A DNA stretch of 64,000 bases from Nocardia colli (lineage in GTDB: Bacteria; Actinomycetota; Actinomycetes; Mycobacteriales; Mycobacteriaceae). The position numbers were made by a program, and so were the translations under genes. The stretch lies in NCBI RefSeq assembly GCF_008704205.1, contig NZ_VXLC01000006.1, positions 124,001-188,000 of the forward strand, in the 5' to 3' direction. This document shows, in pieces, positions 23,861-32,708 of this stretch; positions within the stretch are counted from its first letter, which is position 1; the number at the start of each line of letters is the position of its first letter. The notes under the pieces were generated by a model that did no database searches, was not told where the DNA came from, and was given only the letters and a program-made list of their open reading frames with translations.

Positions 23861-25363
23861 ATGAGCAATCAGACATTGGACGTCGCCATCATCGGCGGCG
23901 GGTTCGCCGGCATCGGCGCCGCGATTCGCCTGAAACAGAAGGGAATCGACGGTTTCGCCATCTTCGAACGCGGCGACGCGATCGGCGGCACCTGGCGCGA
24001 CAACACCTATCCCGGTGCGGCCTGCGACATTCCGTCGCGGCTGTACTCCTACAGCTTCGCGCCGAACCCGGACTGGTCGCACACCTACTCGGGCAGCAAC
24101 GAGATCCTCGGCTACATCGAGTCGATGGCCGCCGAGTTCGGGCTCGGACCGCATTTCCGGTTCGGCAGCAACGTGTCCGGCATCGTCTTCGACGAGGACG
24201 CCGGGCAGTGGGAGATCAGCATCGACGGCCAGGGCACGGTGCGCGCCCGCGCGGTCGTGCTCGCCTCGGGACCGCTGGCCAATGCCAGCTTTCCGAACAT
24301 CCGCGGAATAGACGACTACACGGGGCACAAGATCCACAGTGCCCGTTGGGATCACGACTACGACTTCACCGGCAAGAAGGTCGCCGTCGTCGGCACCGGT
24401 GCGAGCGCGGTGCAGATCATTCCCGAGCTGGTCGACAAAGCGGCCTCGGTCAAGGTCTTTCAGCGCACGCCGGGCTGGGTGCTGCCCCGGGTGAACCGGC
24501 GCACCAACGCGGTGACCAAGGAGATCTATCGCCGGGTGCCGGCCGCCGAGCAGCTGGCGCGGCAGGCCTGGTTCTACGGGCACGAGTCGGTCGCCCTCGG
24601 CGTCGTCTGGAACACGCCGCTGACCCGGGTGGTCGAGCTGGTCGGCAAGGCTCAATTGCGCAGGCAGGTCAAGGATCCCTGGCTGCGCCGTCAGCTGACC
24701 CCGGACTTCCGGGCGGGCTGCAAGCGGCTGCTGATGACCGACGACTACTACCCGGCCCTGCAACGGGACAACTGCAAGCTGATCACCTGGCCCATCGCCA
24801 AGCTCTCCGAGCGCGGCATCCGGACCGCGGAAGGTGTTGAGCACCAGGCAGATTGCATCGTTTTCGCGACCGGCTTCGACGTGTCCAAGACCGGCACCCC
24901 GGTTCCGGTCGTCGGCCGCGACGGCCGGGTGCTGGCCGAGGAATGGTCGGGCGGCGCGTACGCCTACAAGAGCGTCGCGGTGTCGGGTTACCCGAATCTG
25001 TTCCTCACGTTCGGGCCGAACTCGGGGCCGGGTCACAACTCGGCGCTGGTGTACATGGAGGCGCAGATCGACTACCTGGTCAGTGCCGTCGGCACCATCC
25101 TGGAGCAGGATCTGCGCGTCCTCGACGTCCGCAAGGACCGGCAGGACCGCTACAACGCGGGCATGCAGCGCAGGCTGACCAGCACCACCTGGAACTCGGG
25201 TTGCCGCAGCTGGTACCTGACCGAGGATGGGTTCAACGCGACCATGTATCCGGGGTTCGCCACGCAGTACGTCAACCAGCTGCGGACCGTGGACCTCGCC
25301 GACTACACGGTCGTCGCCGCGGATCGCAACGCGCGGAGGCCCCGGATCGCGGCGGTTTCCTAG
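23861..25363 (+). CDS. Flavin-containing (Baeyer-Villiger-type) monooxygenase, MymA-like
   Basis: A 500-residue FAD- and NADPH-dependent monooxygenase. The FAD motif GGGFAGIGAA is at the N-terminus. The BVMO-type fingerprint appears as YTGHKIHSARW (FxGxxxHxxxW with Tyr for Phe), and the NADPH motif is VVGTGASAVQI. These enzymes insert oxygen into ketones or oxidise heteroatoms. It is the last structural gene of the lipR-like operon, starting 5 bp after the di-iron gene. The set lipase + SDR + monooxygenase matches the core of the mycobacterial mymA operon, though fadD13 and the aldehyde dehydrogenase are missing. Confidence 0.9.
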   Translation: MSNQTLDVAIIGGGFAGIGAAIRLKQKGIDGFAIFERGDAIGGTWRDNTYPGAACDIPSRLYSYSFAPNPDWSHTYSGSNEILGYIESMAAEFGLGPHFRFGSNVSGIVFDEDAGQWEISIDGQGTVRARAVVLASGPLANASFPNIRGIDDYTGHKIHSARWDHDYDFTGKKVAVVGTGASAVQIIPELVDKAASVKVFQRTPGWVLPRVNRRTNAVTKEIYRRVPAAEQLARQAWFYGHESVALGVVWNTPLTRVVELVGKAQLRRQVKDPWLRRQLTPDFRAGCKRLLMTDDYYPALQRDNCKLITWPIAKLSERGIRTAEGVEHQADCIVFATGFDVSKTGTPVPVVGRDGRVLAEEWSGGAYAYKSVAVSGYPNLFLTFGPNSGPGHNSALVYMEAQIDYLVSAVGTILEQDLRVLDVRKDRQDRYNAGMQRRLTSTTWNSGCRSWYLTEDGFNATMYPGFATQYVNQLRTVDLADYTVVAADRNARRPRIAAVS

Positions 25364-25465
25364 ATGACGGTCGCCGGCGACCTTGGCGATAGACTCGGTC
25401 GATCAATGATCGGGCTGTTCGGTCGCCGGCATACCGGGGCCGTGGTGGGCGAGGAGGTGGGATCG

Positions 25466-26236
25466 ATGGAGTACCGGATCGATGACCTCGCGCGCGCCGC
25501 GGGCACCACCACCCGCAACGTGCGCGCGTATCAGGAGCGTGGGTTGCTGCCGCCGCCGGTCGGCAAGGACGGCCGGGCCAGCATCTACGACAACTCGCAC
25601 CTGGAACGGCTGCGGTTGATCGACGCGCTGCTGCAACGCGGCTTCACCACCTCGCACATCGGCGACTTCATCACCAGCTGGGAAACCGGCAAGGACCTCA
25701 CCGAGGTGCTCGGCCTGCAACACGCGGTCACGGCGTCCTGGGCCAAGGACGAGACGTTCGAGGTTCCGCGCGAGCTGATCGGCACCATCCTCGGCGCGGA
25801 GGCCGACGAGCTGGTCGACCGGCTGCGCGAGATGAAACTGGTCCGGCTCGAGGGTGACACGGTCGTGTTCACCGAAACCCAGCTGCTCACCTCGTTCGCC
25901 GAGCTGCACGAGTACGGCCTGGAACTGCGCACGCTGATCGAGATCTACGCCAAGGTCGCCGATCGTATCGACGACATCACCCACATCATGATCACCGCCG
26001 CCAAGCAGCACATCATCGATGAGCACGGCCCCGGCTGGCTCCCCGACACCAGCAGCGAAATCGGCGACACCACAATGATGTTGAGCAAGATGCGCGAACT
26101 CGCCGTCGCCTCGGTGCACTCCACCCTGGCCCGCTCGCTGGACGTCACCCTGCGCCACGAACTCGGCGACTACCTCGCCACCGCCGCCGAACGCGAACGC
26201 GCGCGGTCGGATTCCCGCCCGGAACCGTCCCCGTAG
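25466..26236 (+). CDS. MerR-family transcriptional regulator
   Basis: A 256-residue regulator. The N-terminal MerR winged helix is clear (YRIDDLARAAGTTTRNVRAYQERGLLPPP, read in pieces), followed by a long helical effector domain. No Cys pair for metal sensing is seen, so a small-molecule ligand is more likely. The ATG at 25466 has GGAGGTGGG about 4-10 nt upstream and is favoured over upstream in-frame ATGs. It follows the monooxygenase gene by 102 bp in the same direction and may control that operon. The operator at 20989-21012 is not the usual MerR spacer site, so the link is unproven. Confidence 0.85.
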   Translation: MEYRIDDLARAAGTTTRNVRAYQERGLLPPPVGKDGRASIYDNSHLERLRLIDALLQRGFTTSHIGDFITSWETGKDLTEVLGLQHAVTASWAKDETFEVPRELIGTILGAEADELVDRLREMKLVRLEGDTVVFTETQLLTSFAELHEYGLELRTLIEIYAKVADRIDDITHIMITAAKQHIIDEHGPGWLPDTSSEIGDTTMMLSKMRELAVASVHSTLARSLDVTLRHELGDYLATAAERERARSDSRPEPSP

Positions 26237-26272
26237 CGCACCTCAGGCGTCGGGCTCCGGATACGGCTGGAC

Positions 26273-27037
26273 TCAATTCCGCGACCTGCGGGCGAAGAGC
26301 ACTGCGGCGCAGACATATCCGATTATTGCCAGGCCGGCCGACCAGAGTACGGCCGGTAGCGCGCTGCTCTCCGTGCCACCGGTGAGCAGGTTGCGGAGCG
26401 TGTCGATCACGGGTGTCGCGGGCTGATGTTCGGCGAAACCGCGGAGCCAGGTCGGCATGGAGCTGGTGGGTACGAAGGCGCTGCTGATGTACGGGATGAA
26501 CATGATCGCGTAGGTGTATCCGCCTGCTGCCTCGGGGTTTTGCGCCAGGAGGCCTAGTGCCACCGCGATCCAGGTGATCGCGTGGACGAAGAGCAGGATT
26601 ATCGCGAGTGCGCCGAGCCACGCGAAAAAGCCGGTGTCCGAGCGGAATCCCAGGATCGTGCCGACCGCCAGCACGATGGCGACGGCGATCATATTGCGTA
26701 CGACGCCTTCGCCGACATGCCCGGCGAGCAGTGCCTGCCGGAAGATCGGCAACGTCCGGAATCGGTCCACCGCGCCGGTGCGCAGATCGGTCGCCACCGC
26801 GGTCGCGGTGATCGATGCGCCGAATCCGGTGCACAGCAGGATGATTCCGGGAATCACGTAGTCGATGTACGGGCCGTCCACCTGGATCGCGCCGCCGAAC
26901 ACGTACACGAACAGCAGCATGATCAGCACGGGCAGCAGCATCGAGATCAGCAGCGTGTCGCGGCTGCGCAGCGTGTGCCGCACCGCGCGCCGGAACATGA
27001 CGGCGGAATCGGTGACGACCGTTACCGGCCGGCTCAT
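26273..27037 (-). CDS. ABC-2 type transporter permease
   Basis: A 254-residue integral membrane protein of the ABC-2/DrrB permease family with six hydrophobic segments. The typical feature is the ATAVATDLRTGAVDRFRTLPI region between helices 2 and 3 and the PYISSAFVPTSSMPTWLRGFAEHQPATPVIDTLR stretch (described in parts) before the last helix. DrrB-type permeases export drugs, lipids or polysaccharides with a separate ATPase. No ATP-binding subunit gene is seen in the window. It lies 22 bp after the UGT gene on the same strand, so it may export that enzyme's glycosylated product. Confidence 0.8.
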   Translation of the reverse strand: MSRPVTVVTDSAVMFRRAVRHTLRSRDTLLISMLLPVLIMLLFVYVFGGAIQVDGPYIDYVIPGIILLCTGFGASITATAVATDLRTGAVDRFRTLPIFRQALLAGHVGEGVVRNMIAVAIVLAVGTILGFRSDTGFFAWLGALAIILLFVHAITWIAVALGLLAQNPEAAGGYTYAIMFIPYISSAFVPTSSMPTWLRGFAEHQPATPVIDTLRNLLTGGTESSALPAVLWSAGLAIIGYVCAAVLFARRSRN

Positions 27038-27059
27038 GCCACCGCCGCGGTTCGCCTGC

Positions 27060-28340
27060 TCACCCGGCGGCCGCTTCGACGATGTCGGCGGTGCGCGGGG
27101 TCGCGTCCGCGTGCGATTGCAGTTCGCCGGCAAGGGCTTTCGCCCGCTGCGCGGTCCCCTGCTCGAGCAGCGTCCGCACCCCGGCCTCCAGCCGATCGCG
27201 GTCGAGTTTGCGGAAGCTCACATGCGCTCCGACACCGAGACGTTCGACCTGTCCACCCCACATCGGCTGATCGAACGACACCGAACAGACCAGCGTCGGC
27301 AGACCGGCCCGCAGGCTCTCGAAGGTGGTGCCGATGCCGCCGTGATGCACGGCGGCGGCACACACCGGAAAGATGATGTCGTGCGCGACCGGGCCGACCA
27401 CCTTGACCCGCGCCCCGGTTTCCGCGTCGGCGGCGGCCAGATCGCTCCAGCCCGCGCTCACCAGGCCGCGGATGCCGAGGCTTTCGCACACCTCCGCCAC
27501 GATGGCGAGCACGGCGTGGGTGTCCCGGATAGGCATGCTGCCGAATCCGAAGTACACCGGCGGCTCGCCCTCCGCGATCCAGGCGATCACCTCGCCGTGA
27601 TCGGCAGCCAACTCGCCGAGGGCTTCGCGCGCGGTCCGTTCCAGCGGCAGGAAGCCGACGAGCGGGCGGCGCTCGCCCCACTCCTCAGCCAGGCCGGGCA
27701 CCAGGGCGGGGTCGTAGATCTGCACCTCGGGCACGCCGTCGCGTTCCAATACGGCGGCCGGACCGGCGGTCGATCGCGGCAGGCCGAGTTCCTTGCGCAG
27801 CTGGTTCAGGTATTTCATGAAGACGACGCGGCGCAGGTTCTCGGCAAGCAACCAGGTGGCCCGGTTCACCACACCCGGCGGCTGCCAGTCCGCCGGCAGC
27901 GCGCCCGGGAACGGGTACGCGGTGTTCTTCCGGCACGGGAAGCCGTGCAGCGAGACCAGCGGCACCCGCATCGCCTCGGCGACCGACGCGGCCCGGTCCT
28001 CGGTGAGCATCGTCGAGACGATGATGTCCGCGCCGGCGCAGACGTCGATCACCTCGCGGTTCATCTGCTCGGCGTAGTCGGCCATCTGCTTGCCGACGAG
28101 TTGCATGAGCCGGAAACTGCTGCCCGCGGCGAGTGCCTTCTGGCCTTCGTCGGAGGCATAGAGCTGTTGCACATCCGGCCCGCAGCTGACCGCGGACAGG
28201 CCGGTGCGGGTGGCGAAGTCGACCAGGTTCGGCGGCGCGCCGAGCAGCACGTCGTGGCCGCGCCTGCGCAGCTCCAGGCCGAGCGCCACGGCGGGTTGGA
28301 CGTCGCCGCGGGTGCCCGTCAACGGAATCGCCACTCTCAT
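27060..28340 (-). CDS. UGT-type (GT1) glycosyltransferase
   Basis: A 426-residue glycosyltransferase of the GT-B fold, GT1/MGT family, as used on macrolides, sterols and glycolipids. The N-terminus VAIPLTGTRGDVQPAVALGL is typical. The donor-binding half has VYFGFGSMP and VGPVAHDIIFPVCAAAVHHGGIGTT (HHGGxGT), then LPTLVCSVSFDQPMWG. The ATG at 28340 has AGGAG 7 nt upstream. It is divergent from the GT4-P450 fusion gene over a 106-bp promoter region and precedes the permease gene. Together they suggest decoration and export of a lipid or natural product. Confidence 0.88.
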   Translation of the reverse strand: MRVAIPLTGTRGDVQPAVALGLELRRRGHDVLLGAPPNLVDFATRTGLSAVSCGPDVQQLYASDEGQKALAAGSSFRLMQLVGKQMADYAEQMNREVIDVCAGADIIVSTMLTEDRAASVAEAMRVPLVSLHGFPCRKNTAYPFPGALPADWQPPGVVNRATWLLAENLRRVVFMKYLNQLRKELGLPRSTAGPAAVLERDGVPEVQIYDPALVPGLAEEWGERRPLVGFLPLERTAREALGELAADHGEVIAWIAEGEPPVYFGFGSMPIRDTHAVLAIVAEVCESLGIRGLVSAGWSDLAAADAETGARVKVVGPVAHDIIFPVCAAAVHHGGIGTTFESLRAGLPTLVCSVSFDQPMWGGQVERLGVGAHVSFRKLDRDRLEAGVRTLLEQGTAQRAKALAGELQSHADATPRTADIVEAAAG

Positions 28341-28434
28341 GCCAGCTCCTGTACTCGGCGGGCGCTCCCGCATTCGTCGGGCCGCAGGTCGGCGACTCGT
28401 CGTTCTTCCAGCATGCGCGTGGTGCACATGTCCG

Positions 28435-28446
28435 TACCGTGGTCCC
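28435..28446 (+). promoter_or_regulatory. Leaderless promoter box of the GT4-P450 gene
   Basis: TACCGT at 28435-28440 is followed by 6 nt and the ATG at 28447, without a Shine-Dalgarno. It argues against the longer frame that opens at 28204 inside the divergent UGT gene. Confidence 0.5.
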
Positions 28447-31002
28447 ATGCACGTCGCGCTGTTCACGGACTTCCATCCCGCGACCCTCGGCGGGATCCAG
28501 ACCTCGGTACATGCCCAGCGTCGCGGGCTCGAGCGGCTCGGCCACCGCGTCACCGTGTTCACCGCGCCCACGCCGGAATCTACCGAATCGGAGCAGGACA
28601 TTGTGGTCCTTTCCGCACTAGGCGGGGTTGTGGTCAACGGTTTCGCCATGGTGTTGCCGACTCCGGCGAACAACCGGTCGATCGATGCGGTCTTCGCCGA
28701 GCGCGGGCCGATCGATGTCGTGCACACCCAGACCACCTACGGGGTGGCCATCGCCGGGCTGCGGGCGGCGCGGCGGCATGGGATTCCGGTGGTGCACACG
28801 GTGCACAGTCGCGACGATGTCTTCATCGCCAACACCTCCCCCGTGCCGTATCTGTCCGCACTCACCATGCGCGCGCTGCACGGACGTTTCGTGTCTCATC
28901 GCGGGGAGATGCCGCGCAACAACGAATCCCGCGCAGCCCGGCATGCCTGGCGGACGATGGTCGCGCAGGCGCAGGCCGCCGATCGGGTGATCGTGCCGAC
29001 CGAACACTTCGCCGAGCGCATCCTGGCGCACGGGCTGGATCGGCCGCTTCGGGTGATCTCCAACGGAATCGATGATGAACTCCTCGACGAGGCGCAGAAG
29101 TTCGAGGGCGGGCCAGGAAGCGGTCCGCTGCGAATCCTGTGGTGTGCCAGGCTGTCCGGGGAGAAACGGCTCCTCGAAGCCATCGAGGCGGTGCGCCGGG
29201 TCGAGAACTGCGCGTTCGACATCTACGGCTCGGGAGATCTGTACGAGCGAGCGCAGGCGGCGATCGAGACCGGTGGCCTGAGCGATCGCGTACGGCTGCA
29301 CGGCGGAGTCAGTCAGGCGGACTGCCTGGCCGCTATGGCGACGCACGACGTATTGCTCTTCCCCTCTTCAGGTTTCGATACTCAGGGCATGGCCCTGCTG
29401 GAGGCGGTGGCGATGCGGCTGCCCGTCGTCTACTGCGATCCGGATCTGGCCGAGACGGTGCCCGAGGGCGGCGGCGTCTGCACGCGCGACCCGTCCGTGG
29501 CGGCACTTTCCGATTCGCTGCGCGAACTCGCCGATCACCCAGAACAATTGACGCCGATGCGCAAAGTCCTCACCGAGCACGGCGATACCGCACGGCAGTC
29601 CCGCCTCACCGAAACCATCCTCTCGATCTACACCGAACTGGTCGGAGACGCGAAACCCGCTATGCCGCAGACTGTTCCGAACGTTCCCACCGCCCCCGGG
29701 CGGCTTCCCCTACTCGGCCACAGCATTGTGGCATTGCGCGACGGCCTGAAGTTCGTCACGTCACTGGCCGACGTCGGCCCGATCGTCCGGATCTACCTCG
29801 GGCCGCGCCCCGCCTACGTGCTCACCACCCCCGACCTCATTCGCGAGCTGAGTTTCGGTGAGGCGGGCGAATTCCACCGCGAGGAGCTGCGCGACGCGAT
29901 CCAGGAGGTGATTCGCGGCGCGTCCAATGTGCTCAGCCGCAAGCCGCACGAACTGCGCCGCCGGATGATCGCGCCCGCGCTGCGGCAGCGCCGGTTGAAC
30001 GAATACGCCACGGTAGCCGCCGATCTGGCGAACACGTGGGCGGAATCGCTGCGGCCGGGCCGGACACTGAACCTGGTCGACGAGGCGCACCGGCTCGTCC
30101 TCGACACCATCTCCTCGACGCTGTTCACCGCCGAGTTCGGCGCGGACGCGAAACGGGAAGTGCAGCAGACCATTCCGTGGCTGCTCGGCCAGGTGATCCA
30201 GCGGGCCGCGCTGCCGCCGCCGGTGCGCCGCCTGCGCGTCGTGGCCAACCGCCGGTTCACCGCCAAGTCGCACCGGCTGCGCGCGGAGATCGGCGCGGTG
30301 GTCGCCGAATACCGCCGCGCCGACCGGGATTTCCACGATGTGCTCTCCGCGCTGGTGCGCCACCGCGACCCGGAGACCGGGATCCGGCTATCGGACGAGG
30401 AGATCATCGACGAGCTGCTGCTCATGCTCGCCGCCGGCGTCGGCTCGACCGCGTCGATCCTCGGCTGGGTGTGGCACGAGATCATGCGCAGCCCGGACAT
30501 CGCCGCCGAATTGCGCCGCGAACTGGACGATTTCGTCGGCGACGGGCCGGTCACGCCCGACCATGTCGCCGAGCTGCCCTACCTGCGGCTGGTGGTGCTG
30601 GAGACCCTGCGGTTCTGGGGGCCGTGGGTCAGTACGCACACCGCGGACGGTCCGGTCACGCTCGGCGGCACCACGCTGCCCGACGGCGCCATGGTGGTGT
30701 ACAGCCCGTACATGATCCATCACAACGCGCAGTACTACCCGGACCCGGAAACCTTCGACCCCGATCGCTGGTTTCCCGGCCGGGCCGAGGAGATCGACAA
30801 GAAGGCGATCCTGCCGTTCGGGGTCGGCAATCGGCACTGTCCGGGCAACAACTTCGCCCTGATGACGATCACGCTCGCGACGGCCGCCCTGTTCGCCCGG
30901 TGGCAGCCGGTCGCCGACCCCGGCTACCAGGTGAAACCGTCGAATCGCGACTTCGTCGCCGCACCGTCCCGGCTGCCGGTGGTGTTGCGGGCTCGGCGGT
31001 AA
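28447..31002 (+). CDS. Fusion of GT4 glycosyltransferase and cytochrome P450
   Basis: An 851-residue single frame with two complete enzymes. Residues ~1-400 are a GT4 (GT-B) glycosyltransferase: TDFHPATLGGIQTSVHAQ, ISNGIDDELL, WCARLSGEKRLLEAIEA, and the FDTQGMALLEA donor motif (D-x7-E form of EX7E). Residues ~408-851 are a cytochrome P450 of normal length: I-helix LAAGVGST (661-668), ExxR as ETLR (719-722), and heme loop FGVGNRHCPG with Cys798. The linker is short (DAKPAMPQTVPNVPTAPGRLP). There is no stop or frameshift at the join. GT and P450 presumably act in sequence on one lipid or natural product. I know of no characterised enzyme with this order. Confidence 0.88.
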   Translation: MHVALFTDFHPATLGGIQTSVHAQRRGLERLGHRVTVFTAPTPESTESEQDIVVLSALGGVVVNGFAMVLPTPANNRSIDAVFAERGPIDVVHTQTTYGVAIAGLRAARRHGIPVVHTVHSRDDVFIANTSPVPYLSALTMRALHGRFVSHRGEMPRNNESRAARHAWRTMVAQAQAADRVIVPTEHFAERILAHGLDRPLRVISNGIDDELLDEAQKFEGGPGSGPLRILWCARLSGEKRLLEAIEAVRRVENCAFDIYGSGDLYERAQAAIETGGLSDRVRLHGGVSQADCLAAMATHDVLLFPSSGFDTQGMALLEAVAMRLPVVYCDPDLAETVPEGGGVCTRDPSVAALSDSLRELADHPEQLTPMRKVLTEHGDTARQSRLTETILSIYTELVGDAKPAMPQTVPNVPTAPGRLPLLGHSIVALRDGLKFVTSLADVGPIVRIYLGPRPAYVLTTPDLIRELSFGEAGEFHREELRDAIQEVIRGASNVLSRKPHELRRRMIAPALRQRRLNEYATVAADLANTWAESLRPGRTLNLVDEAHRLVLDTISSTLFTAEFGADAKREVQQTIPWLLGQVIQRAALPPPVRRLRVVANRRFTAKSHRLRAEIGAVVAEYRRADRDFHDVLSALVRHRDPETGIRLSDEEIIDELLLMLAAGVGSTASILGWVWHEIMRSPDIAAELRRELDDFVGDGPVTPDHVAELPYLRLVVLETLRFWGPWVSTHTADGPVTLGGTTLPDGAMVVYSPYMIHHNAQYYPDPETFDPDRWFPGRAEEIDKKAILPFGVGNRHCPGNNFALMTITLATAALFARWQPVADPGYQVKPSNRDFVAAPSRLPVVLRARR

Positions 31003-31060
31003 GCCCGCGGGGGCGCGTCTGCTGCCGATGAGTTCCGCGCCGTCGTTTCGTCATCACAGT

Positions 31061-31591
31061 ATGGACACCACCAACCTCGCGGACCTCTACTCGTTGCCGG
31101 AGCTGGACTGGGCGACCGTCCAGTCGACGCTCGACGCGAACATCCCGCAGGCCCCGGACACCGGCGGCCCGAACCGGCACACCTACTGGTTGAGCACCAT
31201 CAACCCGGACGGCAGCTCGCACTTGACCGCGCTCGGCGCGCTCTGGCTCGACGGCGCGTTCTGGTTCACCACCGGCGCGCGAACCCGCAAGGGCCGCAAC
31301 CTCGCCCGCGATCCGCGCTGCGCGATCAGCATCTCCCTGCACGACTTCGACCTCACCGTCAACGGCACGGCCGCGCTGGTGACGGACCCGGCGGCGGTCG
31401 CCGAGATCGCCGCGCGCTACGCCGCGGACGGCTGGCCCGCCAAGCCCGACGAGACCGGCCAGGCGCTCACCGCCGAATACAGCGCCCCGTCCGCCGGCCC
31501 GCCGCCCTGGCACATCTACCGGATCACCGCGACGACAGCGATGGCGCTCGGCACGGTCGAGCCCGGCGGCGCGACGCGCTGGCATTTCTGA
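31061..31591 (+). CDS. PNPOx-like flavin/F420-binding split-barrel protein
   Basis: A 176-residue protein of the pyridoxamine-5'-phosphate-oxidase-like split barrel group. WLSTINPDGSSHLTALGALWLDG and FWFTTGARTRKGRNLARDPRCAISI (quoted in part) are the typical FMN/F420-binding strands. In actinobacteria these are often F420- or FMN-dependent reductases or heme-related proteins. Start ATG 31061 is chosen over 31028 because the conserved part starts after it; neither has a strong ribosome site. It follows the GT4-P450 gene by 58 bp in the same direction, so cotranscription is possible. Confidence 0.78.
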   Translation: MDTTNLADLYSLPELDWATVQSTLDANIPQAPDTGGPNRHTYWLSTINPDGSSHLTALGALWLDGAFWFTTGARTRKGRNLARDPRCAISISLHDFDLTVNGTAALVTDPAAVAEIAARYAADGWPAKPDETGQALTAEYSAPSAGPPPWHIYRITATTAMALGTVEPGGATRWHF

Positions 31592-31642
31592 GCAGGCCCG
31601 CTTCCACCGGCCGGGTGTTCGGCCCACCACGCGCGGGGCCCG

Positions 31643-31648
31643 TAACCT
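31643..31648 (+). promoter_or_regulatory. Possible -10 box of the damaged methyltransferase gene
   Basis: TAACCT at 31643-31648 fits TANNNT, about 48 nt upstream of the GTG at 31696, which has GGGAG 7 nt before it. A small GGCG-caaaaa-CGCC hairpin lies in the leader. Pattern-based. Confidence 0.3.
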
Positions 31649-31695
31649 GCTGGTTGGCGCAAAAACGCCGACCGTCGGGCGGATGGGAGTCACCC

Positions 31696-32708
31696 GTGGC
31701 ATCCGACCAGCCGAGAATGCCGCCGCTGGGGCTGGTTCGTGCGGTGGAGTCGGTACGCAACGGGCTGTCGATCGCCTATCGCAAGCTGGTGCCGGGGCAG
31801 GTCGCCGTGATGGAGATGCTCGCCGCCGGATGGCTGACGCAGGCGATTCATGCCGCCGCCGAGCTCGGGGTCGCCGACGCGCTGGCCGATGGACCGCTCG
31901 GTGGGGCCGAGCTGGCGAAGGCGGTCGGGGCCGATGAGGATGCGCTGCATCGGTTGCTGCGGCTGCTGATCGGTCACGGGATCTTCACCCGGCGGCGCGA
32001 TGGCCGGTACGCACTGACTTCGATGGCGCGGGCACTGCGGCGTGATGCCGACGTTTCGTTGCGTGATGCCGCGTTGTTCTTCGGGTGCTCGATTCATCGG
32101 GAGAACTGGTCGCATCTCGTCGACGCGGTGCGCACCGGGAAGCCGGTCGGCCAAGCGGCGGCCTCGGGCTCGCTCCACTGCTCGCGGCCTACGATTTCGC
32201 GCAGTTCGAGACGCTCGTCGATGTCGCCGGTGGCGAGGGCACGATGCTCGCCGAGATCCTGTGCCGGGCACCACGATCCAAGGGGATTCTGTTCGAGCTG
32301 CCGGCGGTGGCCGAGTCGGCGCGCAGCCGGCTGGCCGAACTCGGCCTGGCCGACCGGTGCGCGGTCGAGTGCGGATCGATCTTCGATGCGGTTCCACACG
32401 GCGGTGATGCCTACATCCTCAAGCACATCCTGCACGACTGGGCCGACGACGACGCGGGGCGGATTCTGTCGACGGTGCGCGCGGCGATGAAACCCGATGC
32501 GCGCCTGTTGATTATCGAACTGGTTGTCCCGGAGAACACTCGACCGCATCCGGGTAAGTACATCGATCTCGAGATGCTGGTGAACACGGGCGGGCGGGAA
32601 CGTACCGCCGAGGAGTATCGAAAGTTCCTGGCGCGCTTCGGGTTCACGCTGAGCCGGATCGTGCCGACGGTCTCGCCGGACAATATTCTCGAGGCCGTAC
32701 CCGTCTAA
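31696..32708 (+). pseudogene. O-methyltransferase gene with internal deletion and frameshift
   Basis: The 5' part (to about 32160) encodes the dimerisation/winged-helix half of an AdoMet-dependent O-methyltransferase (AAELGVADALADGPLGGAELAKAVG, in parts; LFFGCSIHRENWSHLVDAVRTGKP). The 3' part, in another frame from about 32160, encodes the catalytic half: LVDVAGGEGTMLAEIL (SAM motif I), LKHILHDWADDDAGRIL and ENTRPHPGKYIDLEMLV. In intact relatives some 40-50 residues separate RTGKP from LLAAYDF; here they are missing and the frame changes at the same place. So a deletion that was not a multiple of three broke the gene. The 5' frame continues out of register to 32490. Confidence 0.8.

Noticed and set aside
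28204..28446. N-terminal extension of the GT4-P450 frame
   Set aside because: It overlaps the start of the divergent UGT gene and lies upstream of the TACCGT box; the conserved glycosyltransferase start is at 28447.
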